Counted from the first letter of the stretch, positions 52,973-63,419 are shown. The stretch is 64,000 nt of DNA from Pseudomonas frederiksbergensis (GCF_001952935.1 NZ_CP018319.1:2448501-2512500); one strand, 5' to 3'. The notes: generated from the letters alone by a model not told the origin. A program made the numbers and translations.

Positions 52973-54004
52973 TCATTGGGCGCTTTCAAAACCTTCGAGA
53001 ACGTTCACGGCATTGATGCCGATTTCTTCTACCGCGTAGCCGCCTTCCATCACGAACAGCGTCGGCTTGCCGAGGCCCGCGATGCGTGCGCCCATGGCCA
53101 GGTAATCCGGGCTGTCGAGCTTGAACTGGGAGATCGGATCGTCCTTGAACGTATCGACGCCCAGGGAAACGACGACGATATCGGCGCCGTACTTTTCGAT
53201 CTCTTTGCAGGCTTGTTCCAGCGCGGCACTCCAGCTGTCCCAACCGCTCCCTGCCGGCAAAGGGTAGTTGAAGTTGAAGCCTTCGCCGGCGCCTTCACCC
53301 AGCTCATCTTCATAGCCGAGGAAGAACGGGAACTCGGCTTCCGGATGGCCATGGATCGAGGTGAACAGCACATCACTGCGCTCGTAGAAAATCGATTGAG
53401 TGCCGTTGCCGTGGTGGTAATCGACGTCGAGGATCGCGACCTTTTTATGGCCTTGGTCGAGGAAGGCTTGAGCGGCGATGGCGGCGTTGTTGAGGTAGCA
53501 ATAACCGCCCATCAAATCGCTGGCGGCGTGGTGTCCCGGTGGCCGACACAGGGCGAAGGCACTGCGCGCGCCGCGTTGAATGGCGGCTTGGGCGGTCAAC
53601 GCGACTTGCGCCGCACTGTATGCCGCTTGCCAGGTGCCGGCGGTAATCGGTGCGCCGCCGTCGAAGCTGTAATAGCCGAGCTGGCCGTGCAGGCTGGTGG
53701 GGATGATCCGGCGCAGGGTGCGGGCCGGCCAGGTGTAGGGCAGCAAATCGCCGTCAGTACCGAATTCGGTCCAGCGCGCCCAGGCACCTTTGAAGAAGTC
53801 GAGGTAGTCGCGGCTGTGGATGCGCGCGATCGGGTCGAGACCGAAATCCTGCGGCGCTTCGACCGGGCCGAGGTCGCGGTGCTGCACACGCTGCAGAACA
53901 TGATCGGCTCGCGAAGGCATTTCGAAGCAGGGCATCAGTTGCCCGTCCATCAATTCACAACGGCCGTGGTGCAGGTGGTGATCGTGCGAGTAGATCGTCA
54001 GCAT
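52973..54004 (-). CDS. acetylpolyamine amidohydrolase (histone-deacetylase fold)
   Basis: This 343-residue zinc hydrolase removes acetyl groups from acetylated polyamines. The catalytic His pair is in RPPGHHA, zinc ligands are in DVDYHHGNG and LGVDTFKDDP, and the active-site tyrosine is in MEGGYAVEEIG. Length matches AphA/AphB of P. aeruginosa (about 345 residues). It precedes a polyamine-binding protein in a two-gene operon, which links uptake and deacetylation of polyamines. Confidence 0.92.
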   Translation of the reverse strand: MLTIYSHDHHLHHGRCELMDGQLMPCFEMPSRADHVLQRVQHRDLGPVEAPQDFGLDPIARIHSRDYLDFFKGAWARWTEFGTDGDLLPYTWPARTLRRIIPTSLHGQLGYYSFDGGAPITAGTWQAAYSAAQVALTAQAAIQRGARSAFALCRPPGHHAASDLMGGYCYLNNAAIAAQAFLDQGHKKVAILDVDYHHGNGTQSIFYERSDVLFTSIHGHPEAEFPFFLGYEDELGEGAGEGFNFNYPLPAGSGWDSWSAALEQACKEIEKYGADIVVVSLGVDTFKDDPISQFKLDSPDYLAMGARIAGLGKPTLFVMEGGYAVEEIGINAVNVLEGFESAQ

Positions 54005-54156
54005 TTTCTTGTTCTCCGCAGGCTGATTCGGTTGAACACAGTCTTGCGGCGCGCGGCGTATGAGAGAACGGCAGGAAAGGCCAAAAGGGGATCGATATGG
54101 CCAAAAGAATTGACCGAAATTCGCCCCTTCCCTTATTGGCGCAAACCCTGGCCGAT

Positions 54157-54256
54157 GTTTCCCATGCTCCGCGTGGGAATGCCTCTTGGGACGCTCCGCG
54201 TCCCGGTGACGCAGAGCGTCACTGGCTGCATTCCCACGCAGAGCGTGGGAACGATC
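54157..54256. repeat. palindromic repeat, GATCGTTCCCACGC family
   Basis: The right arm ends GCGTGGGAACGATC; the left arm is altered (GTTTCCCATGCTCCGCG). The centre has GGGACGCTCCGCGTCCC and GTGACGCAGAGCGTCAC hairpins. It lies five bases before the end of the AraC gene on the minus strand. Confidence 0.85.
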
Positions 54257-54261
54257 AGTCG

Positions 54262-55254
54262 TCAGGGTCTGAACTGGCTCGGCGCTACACCGCTCCAGCG
54301 CACGAACGCATGACGGAAGCTCGCGGTCTCGCTGAAGCCCAATGCCTCGGCGATTTGATAGATCGGCAGTTGGTCATCGCAGAGCATGCGTTTGGCCTGC
54401 TCGAACCGCAGTTCATCAAGCAATTCCTGATAACTGCAGCCCAGATCCTTCAGATGCCGACGCAAGGTGCGCGCCGAGCAATTCATCTGCTCGGCCAAAC
54501 CTTCGAGGCCGGGCGCCGCATTCAACTGCGCGCCGAGTAACTGGCGGATTCGCCCCAGCCACACCTGGCGACCGGTGAACTCGGTGTTTTGTTTGCGGCA
54601 GCGTTCGGCCATGGCCTGATGGGTGATGGCGTCGGCCAGAGGCAAGGGTTGATCGAGCCAGCGTTTATCAAAGGCAAAGGCGTTGGACGTAGCGTCGAAC
54701 TGCAAGGGGCAATCGAAACGTTCGGTGTAGCGTGCCTGATAGTCCGGCGCCGGGTATTCGAAGCGGGCGCCAAGCAGCGGCAACGGTTGGCCGAGCAGGT
54801 CTTCGCAAGTGATCTTCATCGAAACCAGGCAGAACTCGACATTGAAGGGCGCCAGCGCAGGGTTTTCCCGATAGTCGCCAGCGGTGAGCCAGATGCGCTC
54901 GTTGTCTTCTTCCAGGCTCAACTCGAACAGTGTTCCCAATAGCGCCGGGTAGTGCAGTGCCAGCCGCAAGGCGTCACCTAAAGTGGCGCTGGTGAGTAAG
55001 GCGTACCCGAGCATGCCGTAGGACGAAACGTGCATCCGCCGGCCCAGTTCCAGGCCGATGTCACGCTTGAGCGCGACGGCGTTGGCGCAGACCTGCATCT
55101 CCTGATTGGTGGTGATGCGCGTGTCCGCCCGGCTCAGATCCGCCGGGCTTATGCCGCTGCCGGCCAGCAAGGCTTCGCTGGATAAGCCCTCGGCCTTGAA
55201 GGTGTTGAGCACCAGAGAGACGGCGTTGAGGGTGGTGAGGTGGGAGTGGAGCAT
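54262..55254 (-). CDS. AraC family regulator with Arabinose_bd-type N-terminus
   Basis: This 330-residue protein has an N-terminal sensing domain of the OruR/ArgR-like class (about residues 15-200, SSYGMLGYALLTSATLGDAL) and a C-terminal AraC helix-turn-helix pair (about 235-330, MNCSARTLRRHL and IAEALGFSETASFRHAF). I chose ATG 55254; the longer frame reads through a REP element. It may control the neighbouring polyamine genes or ansA; neither is shown. Confidence 0.9.
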   Translation of the reverse strand: MLHSHLTTLNAVSLVLNTFKAEGLSSEALLAGSGISPADLSRADTRITTNQEMQVCANAVALKRDIGLELGRRMHVSSYGMLGYALLTSATLGDALRLALHYPALLGTLFELSLEEDNERIWLTAGDYRENPALAPFNVEFCLVSMKITCEDLLGQPLPLLGARFEYPAPDYQARYTERFDCPLQFDATSNAFAFDKRWLDQPLPLADAITHQAMAERCRKQNTEFTGRQVWLGRIRQLLGAQLNAAPGLEGLAEQMNCSARTLRRHLKDLGCSYQELLDELRFEQAKRMLCDDQLPIYQIAEALGFSETASFRHAFVRWSGVAPSQFRP

Positions 55255-55313
55255 GGGGTGTGTTCCAGCCGTTAAGTAGCTGGAGGCGAGCAAGTTATAT
55301 GCCCAACGACGAT

Positions 55314-55406
55314 CCTGTGGGAGCGGGCTTGCTCGCGAAAGCGTCCTGTCAGTCACATTGATGCAGGATATGCAGCCGTCTTCGCGAGCAAGCCCGCTCC
55401 CACAGG
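55314..55406. repeat. REP pair, GTGGGAGCGGGCTTGCTCGCG family
   Basis: CCTGTGGGAGCGGGCTTGCT and its inverted copy at the right end are perfect over more than 20 bases, with a 45-bp centre holding small hairpins. It lies between ansA and the araC-type gene. Confidence 0.9.
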
Positions 55407-55429
55407 GTTTTGTATTGTGTCAGCTCAAT

Positions 55430-56434
55430 TCAGCTCAGTTCGCCGCAGAGGTCGAGTTCAGCAAGCCGCCGCACTTCAGCGGTGTCGAGCCCGGCACCCA
55501 GCAGGCCATGCAACTTGCCGAACGCCGCTTCGCGCGTCATGCCTCCACCGGACAACACGCCGACACCGCGCAAGCGACTGCCAGCCTCGTAAACATCCAG
55601 CTCGACGCCACCTTCATGGCATTGGGTGACGGCTACAACGACAACACCTTTGTCCCGCGCCCGTTCCAGGCTCGCGAGGAATTCTGGATTGTCGCTGGGC
55701 CCGGTACCGCTGCCGTAGCACTCCAGCACCAGGCCTTGAATGCCGCTGTCGAGCAGGCCGTCCAGCATTTCGGCACTGATGCCGGGGAACAACGGCAGCA
55801 CCGCGACTTTCGCCAATTGCCTGGGTTGGTTGTAGGTCAGCGACGCCGGAATTGAAGACGCCTTCTCACCGCCACTCTGGCGCTCAAGCCGCTTGAACGG
55901 ATGACGACCGAAACTGCGCACCTTCGCGCAACGGGTAGGGTCCAGCTGCTCACCGTGGAAGTACAGGTGAACGCCCGGCGCCAGGCCGTGACCCAAAGCA
56001 ACCAGTGCGCCACTGAGGTTCTCCCAGGCATCACTGTCGGTCACGCCGGCCGGCAGCATGGAACCGGTGAACACCACGCGGGCGTGAAGGCCGAGCAATT
56101 GAAAACTCATGGCCGCCGCGCTGTAGGCGAGGGTGTCGGTGCCATGCAGGATCAGCACGCTGTCGCAACCCTGGACATCGACGGCATCGACCACCGCTTC
56201 ACGCAGTTGCTGCCAGTAAACCGGGGTCATGTTGGCGCTGTCGATCAGCGGCGACATCTCGCGAAAGCGCCATTGCGGCACGACCAGGTCAGGCTGGCTG
56301 TGCAGATACTCGCGCATCCGGGCTTCGAAACCGGACGCCGGGGCCAGGCCGCGGGCGCTGGCTTGCATGCCGATGGTGCCGCCGGTGTAGAGCACCATGA
56401 CGTGCTGGGCGGCAGGGTAGGAATTGGGAGTCAT
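55430..56434 (-). CDS. ansA: L-asparaginase, type I
   Basis: This 334-residue enzyme hydrolyses asparagine to aspartate and ammonia. The two active-site threonine motifs are YTGGTIGM near the N-terminus and HGTDTLAYSA. There is no signal peptide, so it is cytoplasmic. It lies beside an AGCS symporter and aspA, forming an asparagine-to-fumarate set. Confidence 0.94.
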   Translation of the reverse strand: MTPNSYPAAQHVMVLYTGGTIGMQASARGLAPASGFEARMREYLHSQPDLVVPQWRFREMSPLIDSANMTPVYWQQLREAVVDAVDVQGCDSVLILHGTDTLAYSAAAMSFQLLGLHARVVFTGSMLPAGVTDSDAWENLSGALVALGHGLAPGVHLYFHGEQLDPTRCAKVRSFGRHPFKRLERQSGGEKASSIPASLTYNQPRQLAKVAVLPLFPGISAEMLDGLLDSGIQGLVLECYGSGTGPSDNPEFLASLERARDKGVVVVAVTQCHEGGVELDVYEAGSRLRGVGVLSGGGMTREAAFGKLHGLLGAGLDTAEVRRLAELDLCGELS

Positions 56435-56452
56435 GGGGGAAATCTCCTGGCA

Positions 56453-56542
56453 GGTGGGAGCGAGCCTGCTCGCGATAGCGGTATGTTAGACACTAATGTG
56501 TTATCTGACAGTCCGTCATCGCCAGCAGGCTGGCTCCCACAG
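56453..56542. repeat. REP pair, diverged copy
   Basis: Left arm GTGGGAGCGAGCCTGCTCGC and right arm GCCAGCAGGCTGGCTCCCAC are imperfect inverted copies. Mismatches in the right arm suggest an older copy. It lies between ansA and the symporter gene. Confidence 0.85.
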
Positions 56543-56565
56543 GTTGTGCACCCGTCGTTTACTGA

Positions 56566-58014
56566 TCAGCGTTGCGCTGCGGGTACGCCTTGCGGCTGGG
56601 CTTGAGCCTTGGTGGCGGCTGGCGGATTGGCTGGCCAGGCTTTCAGATCCAGGTCCAGGTCCGGGAATTTGCTCGAATCGAACACCGGGGTCTTGATGCC
56701 GGCTGCGCGCTGGTCATCGTAGTCACGCAGGATGCGCATGCCGACCTTGAACAGCAGGAACAGCGCGATCAGGTTCACGAACGCCAGCATCGTCATGGTG
56801 ATGTCGGCGAAGGCGAACACGGTGCCGAGGTTTTCGATGGCACCCCAGAAGATCAATACCAGTACCAGTGCGCGGTAACCGATCAGCGCCTTGCGGTTTT
56901 CACCCAGCATGAAGCGCAGGTTGTTCTCGCCCAGATAGTAGTTGTAGAGGATCGAGGTGAACACGAACAACGACAGAGCCACCGAAATGAAGACCCGGCC
57001 CCAGTCACCGACCACGGCGGCCAGGGAGTTCTGGGTCAGGGCAATGCCATCGCCTTCGAAGCCTGGGGTATAGAAGCCCGACAGCAGGATCAGCAATGCA
57101 GTGCAGGTGCAGATCACGAAGGTGTCGAGGAACACGCTGAACGCCTGAACCACGCCTTGCGATACCGGGTGCTCGACCGAGGCCACAGCGGCCACGTTCG
57201 GCGCACTGCCCAGGCCTGCTTCGTTAGCGAACACGCCGCGCTTCACGCCCATGACGATGGCGCTGCCGATCAGGCCGCCGAAGGCTTGATCCAGGCCGAA
57301 GGCGCTTTTGACGATGGTCATCAACATGCCCGGAACGTGGTCGAACTGCAGCACGATCACGTAGAGGGTCACGCCGATGTACGCCAGGGTTTTCACCGGC
57401 ACCAGCAGGTCAGCGACCTTGGCGATCCGCTTGATACCGCCGACGAACACCAGACCCAGCAACACCGCCAGTGCCAGCCCGGTGTAAGTGGTGTCGAAGC
57501 CGAACGCGTTATTCAGCGAGTGGGTCACGGCATGGGCTTGCAGGCCGTTGAAGGCGAAGCCAAAGGTGATCAGCAGCAGGAACGCCATAATCATGCCCAG
57601 CCAGCGTTTCTGCAGGCCGTGCTGGATGTAAAAGGACGGGCCTCCACGATACTGGCCTTCGGAGTCGCAGCGCTTGTAAAGCTGGCCGAGGGAGCATTCG
57701 AAGAAGCTGCTGGACATGCCGACCAGCGCGGTCACCCACATCCAGAACACGGCACCGGGGCCACCGAGGGTCACGGCGATACCGACACCGGCGATGTTAC
57801 CTGCACCGACGCGGCCGGCGAGGCTGAGCATCAGGGCCTGGAACGAACTGAGCTGGCCAGCGCTGCTTTTGAGGCTGTCGCGGAACACCGCGAACATGTG
57901 GAAGAAATGGCGGAACTGAACGAAACGCGAGCGGATCGTGAAGTAGCTACCGAGCCCGACAATGAGCACGATCAGTACTTTCCCTGAGAGGAAGTCGTTA
58001 ATGACTTCGAGCAT
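56566..58014 (-). CDS. sodium:alanine/amino-acid symporter (AGCS family)
   Basis: This 482-residue inner-membrane protein has about ten or eleven helices and the AGCS hallmarks GAGNIAGVGIAVTLGGPGAVFWMW and FECSLGQLYKR. It imports small neutral amino acids with Na+. GAGGA lies seven bases before ATG 58014. It sits between ansA and aspA, suggesting supply of alanine, glycine or asparagine. Confidence 0.93.
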   Translation of the reverse strand: MLEVINDFLSGKVLIVLIVGLGSYFTIRSRFVQFRHFFHMFAVFRDSLKSSAGQLSSFQALMLSLAGRVGAGNIAGVGIAVTLGGPGAVFWMWVTALVGMSSSFFECSLGQLYKRCDSEGQYRGGPSFYIQHGLQKRWLGMIMAFLLLITFGFAFNGLQAHAVTHSLNNAFGFDTTYTGLALAVLLGLVFVGGIKRIAKVADLLVPVKTLAYIGVTLYVIVLQFDHVPGMLMTIVKSAFGLDQAFGGLIGSAIVMGVKRGVFANEAGLGSAPNVAAVASVEHPVSQGVVQAFSVFLDTFVICTCTALLILLSGFYTPGFEGDGIALTQNSLAAVVGDWGRVFISVALSLFVFTSILYNYYLGENNLRFMLGENRKALIGYRALVLVLIFWGAIENLGTVFAFADITMTMLAFVNLIALFLLFKVGMRILRDYDDQRAAGIKTPVFDSSKFPDLDLDLKAWPANPPAATKAQAQPQGVPAAQR

Positions 58015-58319
58015 GGATTATTCCTCGCTGTTTTTTGTGTAGGCAAATGCTGTGCGGTCAGAAATATCGCGTTACACCGCTTTGCACGCGGCAAAACAGG
58101 CTAGGCGAAGGTTCGTCCCGATTTCATATTGCGGGTTTGTTATTAGTTCGGGTTTCGCATGGGTTTGGGCCTCGTTACCGACGACCGCTCACGCGAAGAG
58201 GGGCGGCACTATACCTATGAGTGTGCCGTCCGTCTGCACGGTTGTGGTGCAAGCGATGAATCGAAGCCTTTGAAACACCTGACATTTTCGGTGTCAGGTT
58301 TATGCGGGAGCTGCTTTTC

Positions 58320-58408
58320 TGTGGGAGCGGGCTTGCTCGCGAAGGCGGTGTATCAGCCACAGAGTTGCCGGATGTGCCGCCGTCTTCGCGAGCAAGCCCG
58401 CTCCCACA
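58320..58408. repeat. REP pair, GTGGGAGCGGGCTTGCTCGCG family
   Basis: TGTGGGAGCGGGCTTGCTCG and its inverted copy are perfect at the outer arms. It belongs to the same class as 55314-55406. Confidence 0.9.
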
Positions 58409-58449
58409 TTTCTCATCTCCCACAGGTTCTGCGTTGCTGCCAAAAAGTT

Positions 58450-58484
58450 AAAAAAAAGGGCTTGGGGAACAAATCCCCAAGCCC
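58450..58484 (-). terminator. intrinsic terminator of aspA
   Basis: GGGCTTGGGGA and TCCCCAAGCCC form a perfect 11-bp stem with a five-base loop. On the minus strand it is followed by eight T. It lies about 64 bases past the aspA stop. Confidence 0.9.
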
Positions 58485-58547
58485 TCAAAAGGTGAGAGGT
58501 GTCTAGTCCCTCGACCTGGTGAGCGGTGCTACAAGTAACGCGTCGGA

Positions 58548-59972
<1,425 letters not shown>

Positions 59973-60072
59973 GATAGAAATCATCTCGATATGGACCCGG
60001 TCTGTGCCGGAACGCTGCAAATGCTAGGCTTGTGGAGAATTTTGGGCCAATGCTGTTAAACACTAGCCTATG

Positions 60073-60096
60073 CACATTCGGCATAATGCCCATGTG
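60073..60096. promoter_or_regulatory. LysR-type operator between aspA and its divergent regulator
   Basis: The inner perfect palindrome GGCATAATGCC (60080-60090) is flanked by CACAT and ATGTG, giving an extended inverted repeat. It sits in the 180-bp gap between aspA and the LysR gene, about 57 bp before the LysR start. Confidence 0.45.
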
Positions 60097-60152
60097 ACGC
60101 CGTGTCTGTGGCGAGCGTGTGACCTAAATTGGTGCGTGTCCGGGAGGCCGTG

Positions 60153-61061
60153 ATGAACCTTGAAAGTAAATGGCTGGAGGACTTTAGTGCCCTGGCTGCC
60201 ACCCGCAGCTTCTCCCAGGCTGCCGAACGACGCTTCGTGACGCAGCCGGCATTCAGTCGACGGATCCGCAGCCTTGAAGCCGCATTGGGGCTGACCCTGG
60301 TCAATCGCTCGCGCACGCCGATCGAGCTGACGGCGGCAGGGCAGCTGTTCCTGGTCACCGCGCGGACGGTGGTCGAGCAGCTCGGTGAAGTGCTGCGTCA
60401 CCTTCATCACCTGGAAGGCGGGCAGGGCGAGGTGATGCAGGTCGCCGCCGCTCACTCCCTGGCGCTGGGTTTCTTCCCGCGCTGGATCGCGCAGTTGCGT
60501 AACGAAGGCCTGAACATCGCGACGCGCCTGGTGGCGACCAACGTCGGCGATGCCGTGCATGCCCTGCGTGAAGGCGGTTGCGATCTGATGCTGGCGTTCT
60601 ACGACCCGGATGCGGCGATGCAGATGGACCCGGAAATCTTTCCGTCGCTGCACCTTGGCAACACCGAAATGCTTCCGGTCTGCGCGGCGGACGCCGACGG
60701 CAAGCCACTGTTCGATCTGGAAGGCGAAGGCAGTGTGCCGCTGCTCGCCTACAGCGCCGGTGCATTTCTCGGGCGTTCGGTGAACATGCTGCTGCGCCAG
60801 CGCGCGCTGCGCTTCACCACCATTTACGAGACGGCCATGGCCGACAGTCTTAAAAGCATGGCGCTGGAAGGATTGGGCATTGCCTGGGTGCCGCGACTCA
60901 GCGTGCGCGCCGAACTGGCTCGGGGTGAACTGGTAGTGTGCGGCGGCCCGCAATGGCATGTGCCGCTGGAGATTCGCTTGTACCGCTGCGCGCTGGTGCG
61001 CAAGGCGAACGTGCGATTGCTGTGGCGCAAACTGGAAGGCGGCGCAGCGCAGAGTTCTTGA
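60153..61061 (+). CDS. LysR family transcriptional regulator
   Basis: This 302-residue LysR protein has the helix-turn-helix at about residues 18-42 (SFSQAAERRFVTQPAFSRRIRSLE) and a standard effector domain. GGGAGG lies five bases before ATG 60153; the frame extends to 60129. Divergence from aspA points to control of aspartate or asparagine catabolism; the effector is unknown. Confidence 0.92.
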   Translation: MNLESKWLEDFSALAATRSFSQAAERRFVTQPAFSRRIRSLEAALGLTLVNRSRTPIELTAAGQLFLVTARTVVEQLGEVLRHLHHLEGGQGEVMQVAAAHSLALGFFPRWIAQLRNEGLNIATRLVATNVGDAVHALREGGCDLMLAFYDPDAAMQMDPEIFPSLHLGNTEMLPVCAADADGKPLFDLEGEGSVPLLAYSAGAFLGRSVNMLLRQRALRFTTIYETAMADSLKSMALEGLGIAWVPRLSVRAELARGELVVCGGPQWHVPLEIRLYRCALVRKANVRLLWRKLEGGAAQSS

Positions 61062-61074
61062 ACATGTCGACTAA

Positions 61075-61170
61075 CCCTGTGGGAGTGAGCCTGCTCGCGA
61101 TAGCGGACTAATATTCAACGCAAATGTCGACCGGGCCGACGCCATCGCGAGCAGGCTCGCTCCCACAGGG
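61075..61170. repeat. REP pair, GTGGGAGTGAGCCTGCTCGCG family
   Basis: CCCTGTGGGAGTGAGCCTGC and its inverted copy ending CGCTCCCACAGGG flank a 50-bp centre. One mismatch (GTGAGC against GCGAGC) separates the arms. It follows the LysR gene. Confidence 0.9.
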
Positions 61171-61317
61171 AATGATGTTGTATTGACTGACTCTGAAGTC
61201 AATAAAACCGGCGCTTTGCGTCGTATGACAGATGGTCGTCTCGGGGGCTGTTTATCTGCCTCATTGAGGTATACTGCGCGGCCTTCGGCCGGTTCGTCCG
61301 GCCATAATTCGTACAAT

Positions 61318-61351
61318 CAAGCCACGCATATTGCGTGGCTTGTTGTTTTTT
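61318..61351 (+). terminator. terminator hairpin in the purE leader
   Basis: CAAGCCACGCA and TGCGTGGCTTG form an 11-bp stem with a three-base loop, followed by a T-rich run (TTGTTTTTT). It lies 40 bp before purE and downstream of a likely -10 at 61270. It is therefore either an attenuator of purEK or the end of a short leader RNA. Confidence 0.7.
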
Positions 61352-61389
61352 GACGCGCCTGCGGGCGCCCAGAGAGAAGAGGCACGACG

Positions 61390-61881
61390 ATGAGCGCACT
61401 GGTTGGCGTGATCATGGGCTCCAAGTCCGATTGGTCCACCCTTAGCCACACCGCCGATATGCTGGAAAAGCTCGGCATTCCTTACGAGGTGAAAGTGGTC
61501 TCTGCCCACCGCACCCCGGACCTGCTCTTCCAGTACGCCGAAGAGGCTGAGGCGCGTGGCATCGAGGTGATCATCGCCGGTGCCGGCGGCGCGGCCCACT
61601 TGCCAGGCATGTGTGCGGCCAAGACCCACCTGCCGGTACTGGGTGTGCCGGTGCAGTCGTCGATGCTCTCGGGCGTCGATTCGCTGCTGTCTATCGTGCA
61701 GATGCCCGCGGGCATTCCGGTTGCCACCCTGGCCATCGGCAAGGCCGGCGCGATCAACGCAGCGCTGCTCTCGGCGAGCATTCTCGGCGCCAAGCACCCG
61801 CAGTTCCACGCGGTGCTGAAAAAATTCCGCGCTGAACAGACAGACAGCGTCCTGGAAAATCCAGACCCACGCATCGCCTGA
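61390..61881 (+). CDS. purE: N5-carboxyaminoimidazole ribonucleotide mutase PurE
   Basis: This 163-residue class I PurE isomerises N5-CAIR to CAIR in purine synthesis. The start [16 protein letters not shown] and the catalytic VVSAHRTPD and [11 protein letters not shown] motifs are present. purK follows after 11 bases, so the two act and are transcribed together. AGAGAAGAGG precedes the ATG. Confidence 0.97.
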   Translation: MSALVGVIMGSKSDWSTLSHTADMLEKLGIPYEVKVVSAHRTPDLLFQYAEEAEARGIEVIIAGAGGAAHLPGMCAAKTHLPVLGVPVQSSMLSGVDSLLSIVQMPAGIPVATLAIGKAGAINAALLSASILGAKHPQFHAVLKKFRAEQTDSVLENPDPRIA

Positions 61882-61892
61882 GGTTGTTGACG

Positions 61893-62975
61893 ATGAAGAT
61901 CGGTGTAATCGGTGGCGGCCAGTTGGGTCGCATGTTGGCGCTGGCGGGTACTCCGCTGGGCATGAACTTCGCTTTCCTGGACCCTGCGCCGGATGCTTGT
62001 GCAGCCGCGTTGGGCGAACACCTGCGGGCCGATTACGGCGATCAGGATCACCTGCGTCAGCTGGCCGATGAAGTCGATCTGGTGACTTTCGAGTTCGAAA
62101 GTGTCCCGGCCGAAACCGTCGCATTCCTCTCGCAATTCGTCCCGGTCTACCCGAGCGCCGAAGCCCTGCGCATCGCCCGTGATCGCTGGTTCGAGAAGAG
62201 CATGTTCAAGGACCTGGGGATTCCCACCCCGGCGTTCGCCGACATTCAATCGCAAGCCGACCTGGACGCTGCCGTAGCTTCGATCGGTCTGCCGGCCGTG
62301 CTGAAAACCCGCACCCTGGGTTACGACGGCAAGGGCCAGAAAGTCCTGCGCAAGCCTGAAGACGTGGCCGGTACGTTCGCCGAACTGGGCAGCGTGGCTT
62401 GCCTGCTGGAAGGCTTCGTGCCGTTTACCGGCGAAGTCTCGCTGATTGCCGTGCGTGCCCGCGATGGCGAAACCAGGTTCTATCCGCTGGTTCACAACAC
62501 CCACGACAGCGGCATCCTCAAGTTGTCCGTGGCCAGCACCGACCATCCGCTGCAAGCCTTGGCGGAAGACTATTCCAGCCGTGTGCTCAAGCAGCTGAAT
62601 TACGTTGGCGTGATGGCGTTCGAGTTCTTTGAAGTCGACGGTGGCCTCAAGGCCAACGAGATCGCCCCGCGTGTACACAACTCGGGTCACTGGACCACTG
62701 AAGGTGCCGAGTGCAGCCAGTTCGAAAACCACCTGCGGGCCGTTGCCGGTCTGCCGCTGGGTTCGACGGCCAAGGTCGGCGAGAGCGCGATGCTCAACTT
62801 CATCGGCAAAGTGCCGGAGACCGAGAAAGTCCTGGCCATCGCCGATTGCCATCTGCATCACTACGGCAAGGCGTTCAAGGTCGGTCGCAAGGTCGGTCAC
62901 GCCAACCTGCGTTGTGCAGACCGCGAAACACTGGCTGCGCAGATCCTCAAGGTCGAAGCCCTCATCGCCGAGTAA
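61893..62975 (+). CDS. purK: N5-carboxyaminoimidazole ribonucleotide synthase PurK
   Basis: This 360-residue ATP-grasp enzyme carboxylates AIR with bicarbonate and ATP to N5-CAIR, the PurE substrate. The start IGVIGGGQLGRMLALAG, TRTLGYDGKGQ and EIAPRVHNSGHWT are family motifs. I chose ATG 61893 with GAGG nine bases upstream; in-frame TTG codons lie just before. Confidence 0.97.
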   Translation: MKIGVIGGGQLGRMLALAGTPLGMNFAFLDPAPDACAAALGEHLRADYGDQDHLRQLADEVDLVTFEFESVPAETVAFLSQFVPVYPSAEALRIARDRWFEKSMFKDLGIPTPAFADIQSQADLDAAVASIGLPAVLKTRTLGYDGKGQKVLRKPEDVAGTFAELGSVACLLEGFVPFTGEVSLIAVRARDGETRFYPLVHNTHDSGILKLSVASTDHPLQALAEDYSSRVLKQLNYVGVMAFEFFEVDGGLKANEIAPRVHNSGHWTTEGAECSQFENHLRAVAGLPLGSTAKVGESAMLNFIGKVPETEKVLAIADCHLHHYGKAFKVGRKVGHANLRCADRETLAAQILKVEALIAE

Positions 62976-63084
62976 ACAGTTTCATGTGGCAGCGGTGGAA
63001 CCATTCAGGGGCCGCCGTTCTCTCATGGCAAGATGCCAAAGTCTGACTAGGCTTGGACGTAGCACTTAATCAGAGGGAAATGCC

Positions 63085-63330
63085 ATGGGAATTATCGGAA
63101 CCATCTTTATCGGCTTGATCGTCGGCCTGCTGGCGCGGTTCCTGAAGCCGGGCGATGACAAAATGGGTTGGATCATGACCATCCTGCTCGGTATTGGCGG
63201 TTCGCTGGCGGCCACTTACGGCGGCCAGGCTCTGGGCATCTATCATGCGGGCGAAGGTGCAGGCTTCATCGGTGCGCTGGTTGGCGCGGTGGTGTTGCTG
63301 GTGATCTACGGTTTGATCAAAAAGAACTGA
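63085..63330 (+). CDS. GlsB/YeaQ/YmgE family small membrane protein
   Basis: This 81-residue protein has three hydrophobic helices (about 2-20, 28-50, 56-78) with Gly-rich faces and the family pattern GLLARFLKPG and GIGGSLAATYGG. AGAGGGAAA precedes the ATG. Family members are stress-induced, often by general stress sigma factors. Function unknown. Confidence 0.92.
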   Translation: MGIIGTIFIGLIVGLLARFLKPGDDKMGWIMTILLGIGGSLAATYGGQALGIYHAGEGAGFIGALVGAVVLLVIYGLIKKN

Positions 63331-63343
63331 TTCAAAGCGACAA

Positions 63344-63374
63344 AGCCCCCTCTGCGCTGCAGGCAGAGCGGGCT
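63344..63374. other. 12-bp hairpin after the GlsB-like gene
   Basis: AGCCCCCTCTGC and GCAGAGCGGGCT pair imperfectly around a short loop, with no T-run on the plus side. It may end the GlsB-like transcript. TAGAAT just after it (63374-63379) resembles a -10 element for the next gene. Confidence 0.4.
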
Positions 63375-63419
63375 AGAATGCTCGGCGTTGCACTGTCCTC
63401 TCCTTTGCCGAGCACCTTC

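Larger units (their letters stand above)
58015..58547. other. 533-bp gene-free region between the symporter gene and aspA
   Basis: It holds the symporter promoter region, an 8-bp hairpin at 58277-58299 (ACCTGACA / TGTCAGGT), a REP pair at 58320-58408 and the aspA terminator at 58450-58484. I see no coding sequence or structured RNA gene in it. Confidence 0.7.
61062..61389. other. 328-bp gene-free region before purE
   Basis: It holds a REP pair (61075-61170) and then the purE promoter and leader: a TATACT -10-like hexamer at 61270, small GGCC hairpins at 61280-61303 and a terminator-like hairpin at 61318-61351. No coding sequence is seen. Confidence 0.7.

Noticed and set aside
51848..54313. 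821-codon plus-strand ORF
   Set aside because: It runs antisense through two clear genes (binding protein and amidohydrolase) and has no domain or ribosome site.
61280..61351. Purine riboswitch or tRNA-like element before purE
   Set aside because: The GGTTCGTCC stretch looks like a T-arm, but there is no cloverleaf, and the purine aptamer consensus is missing.
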